From contig NC_049995.1 in NCBI RefSeq assembly GCF_000003815.2, positions 14,164,262 through 14,228,261 on the forward strand: a DNA stretch of 64,000 nucleotides, given 5' to 3'. The notes under the pieces are model-generated. The model was given only the letters and a program-made list of their open reading frames with translations. It was not told where the DNA came from and ran no database searches. The position numbers were made by a program, and so were the translations under genes. Below, piece by piece: positions 22,814-32,939 of this stretch; position 1 is the first letter of the stretch; the number at the start of each line of letters is the position of its first letter. The stretch is from Branchiostoma floridae (taxonomy: Eukaryota; Chordata; Leptocardii; Amphioxiformes; Branchiostomatidae).

Positions 22814-22984
22814 TTATGATCAAATCAACAAATATACCGAGATGACAACCTGTTGCGTCTTTGACCTTACGTCTTAATGCATAGTCAGTCATGTTTTCTT
22901 TACCTTTAATAGTTGTCCAAATCACCCAAATAAGCCCTCATATATTTCGGCAACTCCTTGTATGTAACCATTGTGTGGTTGTAG

Positions 22985-23399
22985 AAAAGGTCACATAGAG
23001 CGTTCGGCGGTGAATTGTACTCTCCAAGCAGAGGTTAGGCTCCGGCTGTTTTTAACGTTTTTTAGTCGTTTTTATCGGGCTTTCTATTTTGTCATTTTTC
23101 TTGCAGTACGCCAGCCAAACCCAGCAAGATAAAATACAAAATAGAAAGCCCGATAAAAACGACTACAAAAAACGTTTAAAAAACAGCCGGAGCCTCACCT
23201 CTGCTTGGAGAGTAGGTGAATTGCGCATTGACCCGAAAACTGGTGTAACAGGTATATAAACTGACCTTTAAACTGCTGCTTAGATTGTCTGCCATTTCTC
23301 TGTTTCTCAGTTAGTTCTCGAGGGCGCCCTCTCTAATTTAGCGGTATTTCCAGCATTCTCTAAGGGTCATATTACAACCACCGCTACATAAAGCGACAG
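22985..23399 (+). promoter_or_regulatory. 5' region and exon 1 of ZNF gene A
   Basis: Matches the 5' region of ZNF gene E: gagcgttcggcggtgaattg (22999), tgtctgccatttctc (23286) and a donor, AGCGACAG then gtgagg (exon end 23399). In gene E the last four exon-1 codons are ATG AAC CAG AAG; here the aligned codons are ATA AAG CGA CAG, so the ancestral start seems lost. The MITE at 23020-23212 is inserted inside this region. Confidence 0.5.
23020..23212. mobile_element. TA-flanked near-palindromic MITE (CTCTCCAAGCAGAG ends)
   Basis: Ends ctctccaagcagaggttagg and the inverse, with inner arms tttttatcgggctttctatt also inverted, so most of the 193 bp can fold on itself. TA lies on both sides. The ends match the family at 14702 and 33897 but the interior is different. 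A partial copy with this interior is at 29381-29490. Confidence 0.8.
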
Positions 23400-23520
23400 G
23401 TGAGGCATTTGTGCACTGTTAACGTTTACTGGGTCTTAACTAAAGTTAGCGACTACATACGTAATACGAGAAGCGAGTTTGAAGGGAATGCTAGGTTTGC
23501 GAAGCTTTAATAGTCCTACG

Positions 23521-23953
23521 TAGGGCTGGGTACCGGTACAGAAAATTCAGGTCCAGGTCCGGTTCAGGTCCAAAGGATTAGGTCCAGGTCCGTACCTGAA
23601 CCTCAGGACCTGATTCATTATGTGAAAACTTGTGAATGGATGATACTCAAAACAATGGTCCATTTTGCTACAAAGAAATCTGTTTTGTGTAGTATTCGAC
23701 TCCCACTGATGTTTTAAAATCCTACAAGGCAAACTGCCTCTGTACGATTGACTGTAAAAGTTGGTAAAGATGACTATAGAGTCTACTCTGCCTCGCTCTT
23801 GTTATTTGCCTCGACCGGTAACCCCGAAAACGCGTGGATGCCTGATCATATAATTAGTTCATTTTCCAATCGGTCCAACATCCGGTCCACGGAATTTTTT
23901 CAGGTCCGGTTTTTCTGGACCGGTCCAATGAGAAAAAACGGTACCCAGCCCTA
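23521..23953. mobile_element. hAT-like MITE with perfect 8-bp target duplication
   Basis: Starts tagggctgggtaccggtac, ends gtacccagcccta. gtcctacg flanks both sides exactly (23513-23520, 23954-23961). The interior is shared with 18509-18910. Non-coding; the perfect target duplication suggests a fairly recent insertion. Confidence 0.88.
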
Positions 23954-24556
23954 GTCCTACGTTATTTTAGGGAGGGGGGCAAAGACCGGAACAGATACGG
24001 GTAGCAGAATACAGCACAGATTGATTGTCCTGATTGACTGGGGACGAGTTGTCCTAGGTGCCGAGTTGTCCTGATACCCAAGATGACCCCTACGTCATTT
24101 CGGGGTTCGCGAAGAAAAAATACTGTACCCCTGCCTTAAACTAGAACTTGTTATTCGAATTTTTATTCAGCCTGCCCCCTATTCAAGTAAAACAACTGCT
24201 GGGTAAACGTATCCGGCGTATCTTGGAAACCATTATGCACAAAATTCAAGTTTGACACTGAAATGTCCCCATGCACTTCAGTTTTACTTCGGTAAACTGT
24301 ATTGTATCACTAGAGTTTTGGCAAAGTAGAAAGAAAAATCAAATATAAAAAGATAATCCCTACCTACCGGCCCTATTTTCTCAGGACTGAAACACTACGA
24401 AACACAACATTTCTCCCCTATGTTTTACCTCTCTGCCGTACTATTGTATAGGTAGGCGATGGCCGAGCCAACTTGTGAGTCTCATTTTGAAGGACCGCCC
24501 TCCAGACATCCAAGGAACGAGCGAAACAGCAGTGGGGAGCAGGCAACAGGCCTAGG

Positions 24557-25948
24557 ATGGCAGCAGGGTGTTTAAGTGATGAAACGTGCGGGGTAAACTG
24601 TACCCAGCCTGAGCAGGGAGTCGCATCACATCCACAAGTACAGGTCCGTACAGAACAGATGGGAATGGGCAACATGGGGGAGCAGACAACAGACACAGGA
24701 CGGCAGCAGGACGTTGAAACGTGCGGGGTAAACTGTACCCAACCTGAGGAGGGAGTCTCATCACATCTACATGTACAGGTCTGTACAGAACAGATGGAAA
24801 TGGGCAACATGGGGGAGCAGACAACAGACACAGGAGGGCAGCAGGACGTTCTTAACGCGGAAACGTGCGGGGTAAACTGTACCCAACCTGAGGAGGGAGT
24901 CTCATCACATCTACATGAACAGGTCCGTACAGAACAGATGGAGATGGGCAACATGGGGGAGCAGAAAACAGACTCGGGACGGCAGCAGGACGTTCTTAAC
25001 GCGGAAACGTGCGGGGTAAACTGTACCCAACCCGAGGAGGGAGTCTCATCACATGGACATATACAAGTCCGTACAGAAACGATGGAAATGAACGACAGTG
25101 GGGATCAGACAACAGACGCGGGACGGGAGCAGGACGTGCCAAGCGAGAAAACGTGCGACGTAGAGTTTGTACGGCCTGACGACGAAATCGCTTCATATAT
25201 AGTACAAGAGCCGACCAGTATAGGACATAGAAAGAGAAAAGGGGCAAAATCTACTACAGCTCATATATGTGACTTCTGTGGGTTCAAGACAGTTTCTAAG
25301 TCCCAACTGATAACTCATGTAAGAAAGCATACAGGAGAAAACCCTTTCAAATGTGACCTATGTGACTATTCTACCGCACATAAAGCTTCATTGAAGCGCC
25401 ACATCTTCACAAAACACACTGATGAAAATCCCTACATGTGTGGGGAGTGCGAATACAGGACGGCTGATAAGGGCAATCTATCTAAACATGTGAGGAAGCA
25501 CACCGGTGAGAAACCCTACAAATGTGACCAGTGTGACTATTCTGCCATACGTAAAGCTAAGTTGGACCGTCATATTATGGCAATGCACAGAGGTGAGAAA
25601 CCCTACAAATGTGACCAGTGCGACTATTCTGCTGCCCAAAAAATCGAAATGGACCGTCATATCTTGAGAAAACACACCGATGAAAAACCCTACGTTTGCG
25701 AGGAGTGCGAATATAGGACAGCTGATAAGGGCAATCTATCCAGACATATTAGAAAACATACTGGAGAGAAACCGTACAAATGTGACCTCTGTGACTATTC
25801 AGCCGCACTTAAATATTCATTAGACTGTCACATGACAACGCACACCGGTGATAAACCTTACAAGTGTGACCAATGCAACTATTCCGCTGCACGGAAAGAC
25901 ACGTTAGGGCAACACGTTAGGGTAAAGCACACAGGTGAAAAACCCTAA
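24557..25948 (+). CDS. ZNF gene A: C2H2 zinc-finger protein, N-terminal repeats plus eight fingers
   Basis: 463 codons. Residues 7-190 carry four copies of a ~45-48 residue module (ETCGVNCTQPEEGVSS ... MGEQTTDTGRQQDV) and a fifth decayed copy. Fingers follow from residue 238: [32 protein letters not shown] (twice), CEECEYRT, CDLCDYSA, CDQCNYSA, with TGEKP(Y/F)KC linkers. Most alternate between H-x3-H and H-x4-H endings. Linked C2H2 arrays bind DNA; targets are unknown. The frame ends when a TAC (Tyr) of a linker reads TAA (25946-25948), yet fingers go on in frame after it. The upstream reading frame of the same module is also broken (a 1-bp loss just after the chosen ATG), so this ATG may be secondary. 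The protein may be shortened or the gene decaying. Confidence 0.75.
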   Translation: MAAGCLSDETCGVNCTQPEQGVASHPQVQVRTEQMGMGNMGEQTTDTGRQQDVETCGVNCTQPEEGVSSHLHVQVCTEQMEMGNMGEQTTDTGGQQDVLNAETCGVNCTQPEEGVSSHLHEQVRTEQMEMGNMGEQKTDSGRQQDVLNAETCGVNCTQPEEGVSSHGHIQVRTETMEMNDSGDQTTDAGREQDVPSEKTCDVEFVRPDDEIASYIVQEPTSIGHRKRKGAKSTTAHICDFCGFKTVSKSQLITHVRKHTGENPFKCDLCDYSTAHKASLKRHIFTKHTDENPYMCGECEYRTADKGNLSKHVRKHTGEKPYKCDQCDYSAIRKAKLDRHIMAMHRGEKPYKCDQCDYSAAQKIEMDRHILRKHTDEKPYVCEECEYRTADKGNLSRHIRKHTGEKPYKCDLCDYSAALKYSLDCHMTTHTGDKPYKCDQCNYSAARKDTLGQHVRVKHTGEKP

Positions 25949-26752
25949 TTATGTGATAAGTGCGAGTACAGGACGGCCGTTAGGGCTTGCCTATATGTAC
26001 ATATGAAAACAGACACCGGTGATAAGCCTCTCAAATGTGACCAGTGTGACTATTCTGTTGCACGGAAAGATAGATTAGACAAACACGTGAGAGTAAAACA
26101 CATGGGTGAAAAACCCTACATGTGTGAGGAGTGCGGATACAGGACAGCTGTAAGGTCAGGCTCTGTCCCGACATATGAAAAAACACACCGGCGAGAAAGC
26201 TCACAAATGTGACCTGTGACAGTGTGACTATTCTGCTGCACGGAAAGATAGATTAGACAAACACGTGAGAGTAAAACACATGGGTGAAAAACCCTACATG
26301 TGTGAGGAGTGCGGATACAGGACAGCTGTAATGTCAGGCTCTGTCCCCACATATGAAAAAACACACCGGTGAGAAAGCTCACAAATGTGATCTGTGTGGC
26401 TATTCTGCCACACAGAAAGGCACTTTAGACACACACATCATGGCAAAACACACTGGTGAGAAACCCTACATGTGTGGGGAGTGCGGATACAGGACAGCTG
26501 TAAGGTCAGGCTCTGTCCCGACATATGAAAAAACACACCGGCGAGAAAGCTCACAAATGTGACCTGTGTGGCTATTCTGCTGCACAGAAAGGCACTTTAG
26601 ACACACACATCATGGCAAAACACACCGGTGAGAAACCCTACATGTGTGGGGAGTGCGGATACAGGACGGCTGTCAGGTCAAGTCTAGCCCGACATAAGAA
26701 AAAACACACTGATGAACAGCCTTAGGTGCACATGTGTAATAATTGTGTATAG

Positions 26753-27117
26753 TAGTAATAGCCTTTATTGCACATTCATGCCCTATCGGGCTAAGTACAG
26801 GCATATAGATACAAAGAGTAGTAATGCAGTAAACATGGTTTCTAAGACTAATCTAAAACATAAATTCTAAAACTATTCTAATACATTTGTTCGGCTTCTT
26901 CTCGTTTCTTAGTTATGTTAAATATGTAGCTTGAGATGTGTTTGTATAATGTCGTTTGATCAAAGCTCATAAGAAAAATTAATTTTTCAACACTAGACAT
27001 ATATTCAAAGCGAGGGAACTTTCCTATAATATAGCTAAAGAGAATACTTCTATCGTTACTATATAAACTACAATCTAATAGAAAGTGAGATTCATCTTCG
27101 ATCTTGTTCAGGTTAAA
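26753..27117 (-). mobile_element. LINE 3' end inserted in a zinc finger
   Basis: On the minus strand it encodes the tail of an ORF2-like protein (FNLNKIEDESHFLLDCSLYS, then FDQTTLYKHISSYIFN, stop), followed by a gggcatgaatgtgcaataaa tail, as in CR1-like elements. gtatag stands at both ends (26747-26752 and 27118-27123) as a short target duplication. 5'-truncated. Confidence 0.7.
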
Positions 27118-27125
27118 GTATAGAG

Positions 27126-27347
27126 TAGGGGTGGGTACCGGTACAAAACCAGTTTTTCGTATTGGACCGGTCCGAAAAAATCGGACCTGAAAAAAATCGG
27201 TGGACAGGATGTTGATCCTATTGGAAAATGAACAGATTATATGATCAGGCATTCACACATTTTGGGGCTTACCGGTCGAGGAAAATAACGAGTGAAGTAG
27301 AGTAGAATCCTCTGGACCTGAATTTTCTGTACCGGTACCCACCCCTA
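27126..27347. mobile_element. hAT-like MITE, 222 bp, perfect 8-bp target duplication
   Basis: Starts taggggtgggtaccggtac, ends gtacccacccctagtatagag with the element ending at ccta. gtatagag flanks both sides (27118-27125, 27348-27355). It is an inner-deleted relative of 23521-23953 and entered at the edge of the LINE fragment. Confidence 0.88.
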
Positions 27348-28028
27348 GTATAGAGAGTGCGGATACAAGGCAACAGATAGGTCTGACATATCATTTCTTT
27401 CAGAATACTATAGGTGAGAGTTTGGGTTTATTCAAATCCACAATAAGCTTTTTGAACAATATACATGTACATTGTACTTACTTCTCCTGCAGTCCTTATG
27501 AATACACTGGACAAAAACTACATTCCGTAACATGTACAGAATATACTTGAACATAGAGTTAACAAGTGAAAAGGATAATACCATGTGAGGTCCATATACA
27601 ATGTAAAAGAAATGTAATAACCTTACAGTTTTAAATCATTCTAGATGTTTGGCATTCTGTTAAAATACGTTTTTGTCATTAGCATTTGTTCGGTTCTTCG
27701 GTCGTTGAGTAGCTTGTGACTTAGATGATCGTGTTTGATAACCATTTGTTTGCATTATGATCTGTAGGCAAACTGTCCATGAGAGACTCTGCAAATGTTA
27801 CCAATATGGCTATTCGGCTGCACATTGTGAGAAACTCTCCGATTGAAAGGCTGACGGATTATATACAGCTGAAAGGTGGATCCTGTAGCTAACTGTCACA
27901 AACGAACTTGTGAGAAATACTAAATTAAAATGGTCATAGGTCAACTCGGGACATAGTCTTTCAAGTGTAAAACCTTCTTTTATATGTTATTTTTAACACT
28001 TATTTCTGTGAATTTACTGTTGGTTATG

Positions 28029-28039
28029 AATAAAATAAA
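28029..28039 (+). terminator. Poly(A) signals of ZNF gene A
   Basis: Two overlapping AATAAA motifs in the block tttactgttggttatgaata. The same block, inverted, marks the 3' ends of ZNF genes D (near 50150) and E (near 53250), so the 3' UTR is conserved in the family. Confidence 0.65.
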
Positions 28040-28334
28040 GATGATAGTCACAAGCGTTTGTGAGGACTACTGGTTTTCTGTACGAAGTTATACTTCTTAC
28101 GCACAGAAATATGTGGAAGACCAGGAAAATCCCTCTTGTCTGCTCTAAAAAGGTTGAAGTCAAACAATGAGGGACGTAAAAAAATTATTTTGTCCGCATA
28201 TTGTCCGGAACTCATCCCTTCCGCTGTATAGTTAGGTGTGACGGATCGTTCAGTGTAATATAACCAGTTGCTGCCGCACCGCGTGCCTGCGAAGCTGGTG
28301 TGATACGCCGAATGGCTGTTTTACCGGCTATATA

Positions 28335-28883
28335 CGAGGGGCGGTCAATAAGGATATTAATGAAACTTGGCACAGTTATTAGTCTTTCTCTTCATAAGAA
28401 CCACCCAGAGTTATGCATTTCTCCCATAGTTTGATGCAGCTCTGAAAACCGTTTTTGTAGGACAACCCAGGTTGGTCGTCCAACAGATGCCTCATTACTG
28501 GCAGAAGAGGGCCGACCAGCTCTGGGAGCTGTTTCCACAGACTTCCGGCCACGTTTGAATTCAGGATGCCAGCGTTTTACAAGGCCATATGATGGGGCAT
28601 CATCACCATAAGTTTCTTTCATTTCATCAAAAGTCTCCTTTGGTGTGCGTCCTTTCAAATACAAAACCTGGATCACTGCACGACACTCAACTGGCTCCAT
28701 TTCACACCTGGTCCATCTCACACCTGACTCAGTTCAAACACCAGTAAATCAGAAACCGCAATTAGTTCAGAGCTATTTTTTGCAACATAAACCATAGAGA
28801 TATGAATCATTACACATACAAAACTTCATCTAGATCAGACAACTGGAAATGGATCAGGGGCATTTCTTATTGCACGCCCCTCG
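28335..28883 (-). mobile_element. Internally deleted mariner element
   Basis: Ends cgaggggcggtcaataag and the inverse cttattgcacgcccctcg, flanked by TA (28333-28334, 28884-28885). On the minus strand 28721-28392 encodes the first, DNA-binding part of a mariner transposase (VECRAVIQVLYLKGRTPKE, then YGLVKRWHPEFKRGRKSVE and PRAGRPSSASNE). The catalytic D,D(34)D region is missing and the frame ends after a short unrelated tail. A full mariner is about 1.3 kb, so this 549-bp copy cannot move itself. Confidence 0.88.
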
Positions 28884-29149
28884 TAGATAACGTTACAGAT
28901 ACAGTATTTAGAGAATCTTAATAAATACATAAATAAATCCCGATCATTTTGATTTACTAGATAAGGTAACTTGCTGAGCCAAAAGCCAGCCAATCAAAGA
29001 ATATCTCACCGCGTTAGTTTTAATAGAGCCTATCGCGCCCAATGACATCTTTGCTATGCGCCAACCTGTGGAGTAAAGCGTTAAGTGCGATCTGTGGTTT
29101 GACCCATATTGATCTGAGAATCAGGTTTGTGACCTATCACCTTTGCGCC

Positions 29150-29270
29150 AGCTTGCCTTTCAGCCATTTTGAATGACGTCATCGTCTTCGGAATTCTGTC
29201 CCCTCTACATTGATGCGATTTTCACAGGATTCTAGACGACGAGGAAATCTCTACTCACCGTAAAATACTG
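29150..29270 (+). promoter_or_regulatory. 5' region and non-coding exon 1 of ZNF gene B
   Basis: Contains GCCATTTT (29163-29170), a perfect CRE-like TGACGTCA (29174-29181), and a donor at 29270/29271 (AAATACTG then gtaagac). The stretch gaaatctctactcaccgtaa to the donor and on to ggttgatgctt is shared, inverted, with the 5' region of gene D near 52580-52640. YY1-type GCCAT motifs near start sites are known in animals; its use here is inference. Confidence 0.5.
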
Positions 29271-29380
29271 GTAAGACATTTGTTTATCGTTTACGCTAAT
29301 TGGTTGATGCTTGTTCATTGATAAATCTGATGTAGACGTACGTATACGGTTTGTGGTTGGTATTTTTGATGATAACGTTA

Positions 29381-29490
29381 CTCTCAAAGCAGAGGTTAGG
29401 CGTTTGTAGACGTTTTTATCGGGCTTTCTATTTTGTGCTCTTTCTTAATGTTCCGTGGCCATCAAGAAAGAACACAAAATAGAAGGGTAG
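29381..29490. mobile_element. Partial MITE (atcgggctttctattttg interior)
   Basis: Matches 23020-23212: ctctcaaagcagaggttagg, then gtttttatcgggctttcta and an inverted remnant cacaaaatagaaggg. The right end is lost. Confidence 0.6.
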
Positions 29491-29698
29491 CTGTATATAT
29501 CCTCTACCCAAGGAGCTTTTATATCAGAAGCTCCTTGCTCTACCAGACCGACTTCACTGGCTATTAATATATTATAGGGGGATTATAATTTGCCAGGGAG
29601 TTTCTTATTAGAGGAATTGGTCGGCTGCGCATCCGGTCTGTCGAGGGGGAACACGAACATAAGCGTGCACTGACTTAATCCCGGCCAATTTCCCCATT

Positions 29699-30045
29699 TG
29701 TGTGTGTGTGTGTGTTTGTTTGTGCGTGTGTGTGGTGTGTGTGTGTATGTGTGTTTGTGTGTTTGTGTGTGTGTGTGTGTGTGTTGTGTGTGTGTTTGTG
29801 TTGTGTGTGTGTGCGTTGTGTGTGTGTGCGTTGTGTGTGTGTGCATTGTGTGTGTGTGTGCGTGTGTGTGTGTGCGTGTGTGTGTGTGTGATTGTGTGTG
29901 TATGTGTCTGTGTGTGTGTGTTGTATGTTGTGTGTGTGTGTTATGTGTGTGTGTGTGTGCGCGCGTGTGTTTATGTGTGTGTGTGTGTTTTTTTTGTGTG
30001 TGTGTCTGTGTGTGTGTGTCTGTCTGTCTGTGTGTGTGTGTGTAT
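29699..30045 (+). repeat. (TG)n microsatellite, ~345 bp
   Basis: Long TG runs with tgt, gcg and tat interruptions, in intron 1 of ZNF gene B. It interrupts an interspersed repeat (flanks 29595-29698 and 30046-30110) whose other copy at 17900-18035 has only a short A-rich spacer at the same point. The Cys/Val open frames it produces are not genes. Confidence 0.95.
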
Positions 30046-30582
30046 GTCGAATTCTACGATCCCTGTAGCCCGGGTGGAGGCTAGCTGTAATGCATATGCA
30101 ATTGGCTGTTCCACAATATGATTATTGGGAGGTGGGGGCTTGAAGAGGTGAGATTTTACTATAGTATATATAATATAGGATTTTGTTTTACAACGGGGGG
30201 TCAAGATAGACTGGATTCGGAATTTTCTACAACGAGGTCAAAAAGGTGGATTTGAATATTTCTATGGACTCAAATGAAATCAGAGGGGTTCGAGACCTCA
30301 GATGTATTTATACAGGGGGTCAAGGCTCTCCGAAAAAATCCAAAAGAGGATAAGCTTCAACCCTACAAATCTACATTTTTCACTGTGTTACTCACTCACT
30401 CACGGCCCGTAACCTCAGTGGTCGTAGTAACTAAAATCAGGTGCTATGTCATCTGTTTAAATTGAAACCACTAGTCTGACAAAAATATCTGCACAATTTC
30501 TTGTTTCTAAAAGGCATTTAATTAGCCTCTACACCTCCTTGCTTATATTTAGATTTCCAATGTTTTCGTTTCTGTTTCAGTG

Positions 30583-32675
30583 ATGGACAAGTTAGCCCAC
30601 ATTCAAGAGGTTCCTACAGCGCAAACTGCGAGCGAGGGGCACATCAAAGAACAGGAGGAGACAGAAGACACGGAGTTACAACAGGATGAACAAGAGGACG
30701 AGATACTGAAGAAAAAGTACCATGGGGACAAGAAAACGCACGGCGTCATCTCACTTACCGGGCATCCGGCAAAGGAGGGAGGGGTAGCCTGTTGGCTTCT
30801 TGGTAATGCGAGCCATACGGATCAAACAGTGAACAAGACGCCCGGCAAAGAAGATAAGACAGAAGACATGGGGTGCCAGAAGGATGGAAAAGAGGACGAC
30901 CTATTGCAGGAAATGCACAATGAGAACACAGAAAAGTACGGCGTAATCAAAGCAGCGCATTATCCCACAAACGAGACTGACAACAGCGGGGAGCAGACAG
31001 CAGACACAAAATGTCAGAAGGACGCTCTGAGCGAGGAAACATGCCAGATAAACTGTACCCAGCCTGAGGATATGCAGGTCCGTATAGGACAGGTGGAAAT
31101 GGACAACATGGTGGATCAGACAAAAGACACAGGACGGCAGCAGGACGTTGTAACTGAGAAAACACTCGATTCAAACTGTCCCGAAACTGACAAAGTGGTC
31201 CCGCCGCCACAAGCATCTTTACAGAGCCATATCGTACAAGATTTCAGCCATCCTGCTAAACATACCTTCATCTGTTGGAAGTGCGGTCACCGGTCGGCTA
31301 CTAGGAGTCGCATGTTCAAACACATGACAACGCATATCACCGAGAAACCCTACAAATGTGAGCAGTGCGACTATTCTGCTTCACACAAAGACAACCTACG
31401 CCAACACCTCAAAATAAAACACGGTGAGAAAGTCCACATATGTAAAGAGTGCGGATACAGAGCATCTACCATCGGTCGGCTGAATGAACATATCAGAACC
31501 CACACAGGTGAGAAACCATACAAATGTGACCAGTGTGACTACTCTGCAGCACAGAGTGGCATGGTTATCAAGCACTTAAAGAAACACACGGGTGAAAAGC
31601 CCTACATATGTGAGGAATGTGATTTCAGGACTGGTACAAAATGGTCGCTAGTCAGACACAGGACAAAACACACAGGTATAAAAGCTTACAAGTGTGACCA
31701 GTGTGATTTTACCGCCGGAATAAAAGAATCTTTGAATCGACATGTCATTACAAATCACACAGGCGAGAAACCCTACCTTTGCGACGAATGCGGGTACAAC
31801 TTCACTACAAGACGGCTTTTGGGTCTGACCTAACCTTGCATAAGAGAAAACACACCGGTGAAAAACCCTACATGTGTGATCAGTGCGGATTTAGAACCGC
31901 CGTAGGGTCATACCTAACCCGGCATATGAAAAAACATACCGGCCTGAAACCCTACAAATGTGACCAGTGCGACTTTTGCTCTGTGGACAAATGGAATTTG
32001 AAGCGACACGTGACACAACGACACACCGGTGAGAAACCCTTCTCTTGTACCACGTGTGCATTCAGAACAGCTGATAAGTATACCCTAAGCCAGCATATGT
32101 TGACCCACAGCGATGAAAAACCCTACATTTGCGGTGATTGCGGCTACCGAACGGCAAAAAAGTCTCACCTAACCCGACACGCGAAGAAACATTCGGGCGA
32201 GAAACCCTTCTTTTGTGGGATTTGTGGGTACACCGCCGTTCTTAAATCTTATCTAACTGTACATATGAGAAAACATACGGGTGAAAAGTTACACAAATGT
32301 CCGCTGTGCGACTATGCTGTCGCAGGAAAAAGCGATCTGACGAAACACGTCATGGTGAAACACACCGGTGAGAAACCTCACGCGTGCCAGTGGTGCAACT
32401 ACAGTACTGCCGACAAGTCAGCTCTTTATCGTCATGTGAGAAAACACACCGGTGAGAGACCTTACAAATGTGTCCAGTGCGACTACACTGCCGTTCAGAA
32501 GGATCGTTTAGACACACACGTCATGCTAAAACACACCGGTGAGAGACCCTACATGTGTGGGGAATGCGGATACAGGACAGCTGAGAGAAGAATGCTGTCT
32601 CGACATAAGAAAATACATACCGTTGGGAAACCACTCAAATGTGACCAGAGAGGGTATTCTGTGGCACACATGTAG
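30583..32675 (+). CDS. ZNF gene B: C2H2 zinc-finger gene split by an 11-bp insertion
   Basis: The exon starts after TGTTTCAG at 30581, with ATG at 30583. The N-terminus has two copies of an acidic module (TEDMGCQKDGKEDDLLQEM type, shared with gene D) and one of the CTQPED/TDTGRQQDV module. Six fingers follow from residue 229. The seventh is broken: after CDECGY an 11-bp stretch (aacttcactac) is inserted and the frame stops at 31833. Without it, [20 protein letters not shown] continues in the other frame, which is open to 32675 with nine more fingers. A last decayed finger (CDQRGYSVAHM) ends the frame, and remnants run to about 32800. It may be a decaying gene, a null allele or an assembly error. 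Exon 1 would be the non-coding exon ending at 29270. Confidence 0.75.
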
Positions 32676-32831
32676 CTTTAACAATCATTTGTGGGCAGTG
32701 CAGATAGGAGAGGGCTCTCCAGACATAAGAAAATACATAACGTTGGCAAACCCTTCAAATGTGACTATATTGGATTTTCTGCTTCACATAGATCAGGGTT
32801 GGAGAAGTTTACTAAAATTCATGTCCTATTG

Positions 32832-32915
32832 TAGCCTGGAGTCCAGTCCTGTTCGCTTTGTTCCGCTCCCCAAGGTCGCTACTCCGCGACCTTGGGGAGT
32901 GGAACAAAGCGAACA
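32832..32915. repeat. Hairpin insertion flanked by 9-bp direct repeats
   Basis: Arms 32850-32879 and 32886-32915 pair over 30 bp with one mismatch around a 6-base loop. gtcctattg stands at 32823-32831 and at 32916-32924, directly bordering the insert, which looks like a target duplication. It lies in the decayed 3' end of gene B. Confidence 0.7.
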
Positions 32916-32939
32916 GTCCTATTGGGCAAGCACATAAAA

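Larger units (their letters stand above)
25949..27850 (+). pseudogene. Decayed 3' finger array of ZNF gene A
   Basis: Fingers continue in frame from 25949 (LCDKCEYRT, CDQCDYSVARK, CEECGYRT), then a +1 frameshift in the tract aggtcaggctctgtccc (26152) derails the frame. The same derailed tract recurs at 26331 and 26506 because the segment is tandemly duplicated (units of ~175 bp). An intact last pair of fingers with linkers runs 26525-26725 ([34 protein letters not shown]) and ends at a TAG where Tyr is expected. A half finger (HMCNNCVY) follows, is cut by a LINE fragment and a MITE, and resumes at 27356 (ECGYKATDRSD). A last relic is at 27795-27845 (QYGYSAAHCEK). Confidence 0.75.

Noticed and set aside
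24418-24954. Cys/Ser/Pro-rich frames antisense to the ZNF A modules
   Set aside because: Shadows of the repeated coding modules on the opposite strand.
29698-30121. Cys/Val-rich and His/Thr-rich open frames
   Set aside because: Products of the (TG)n tract on both strands.
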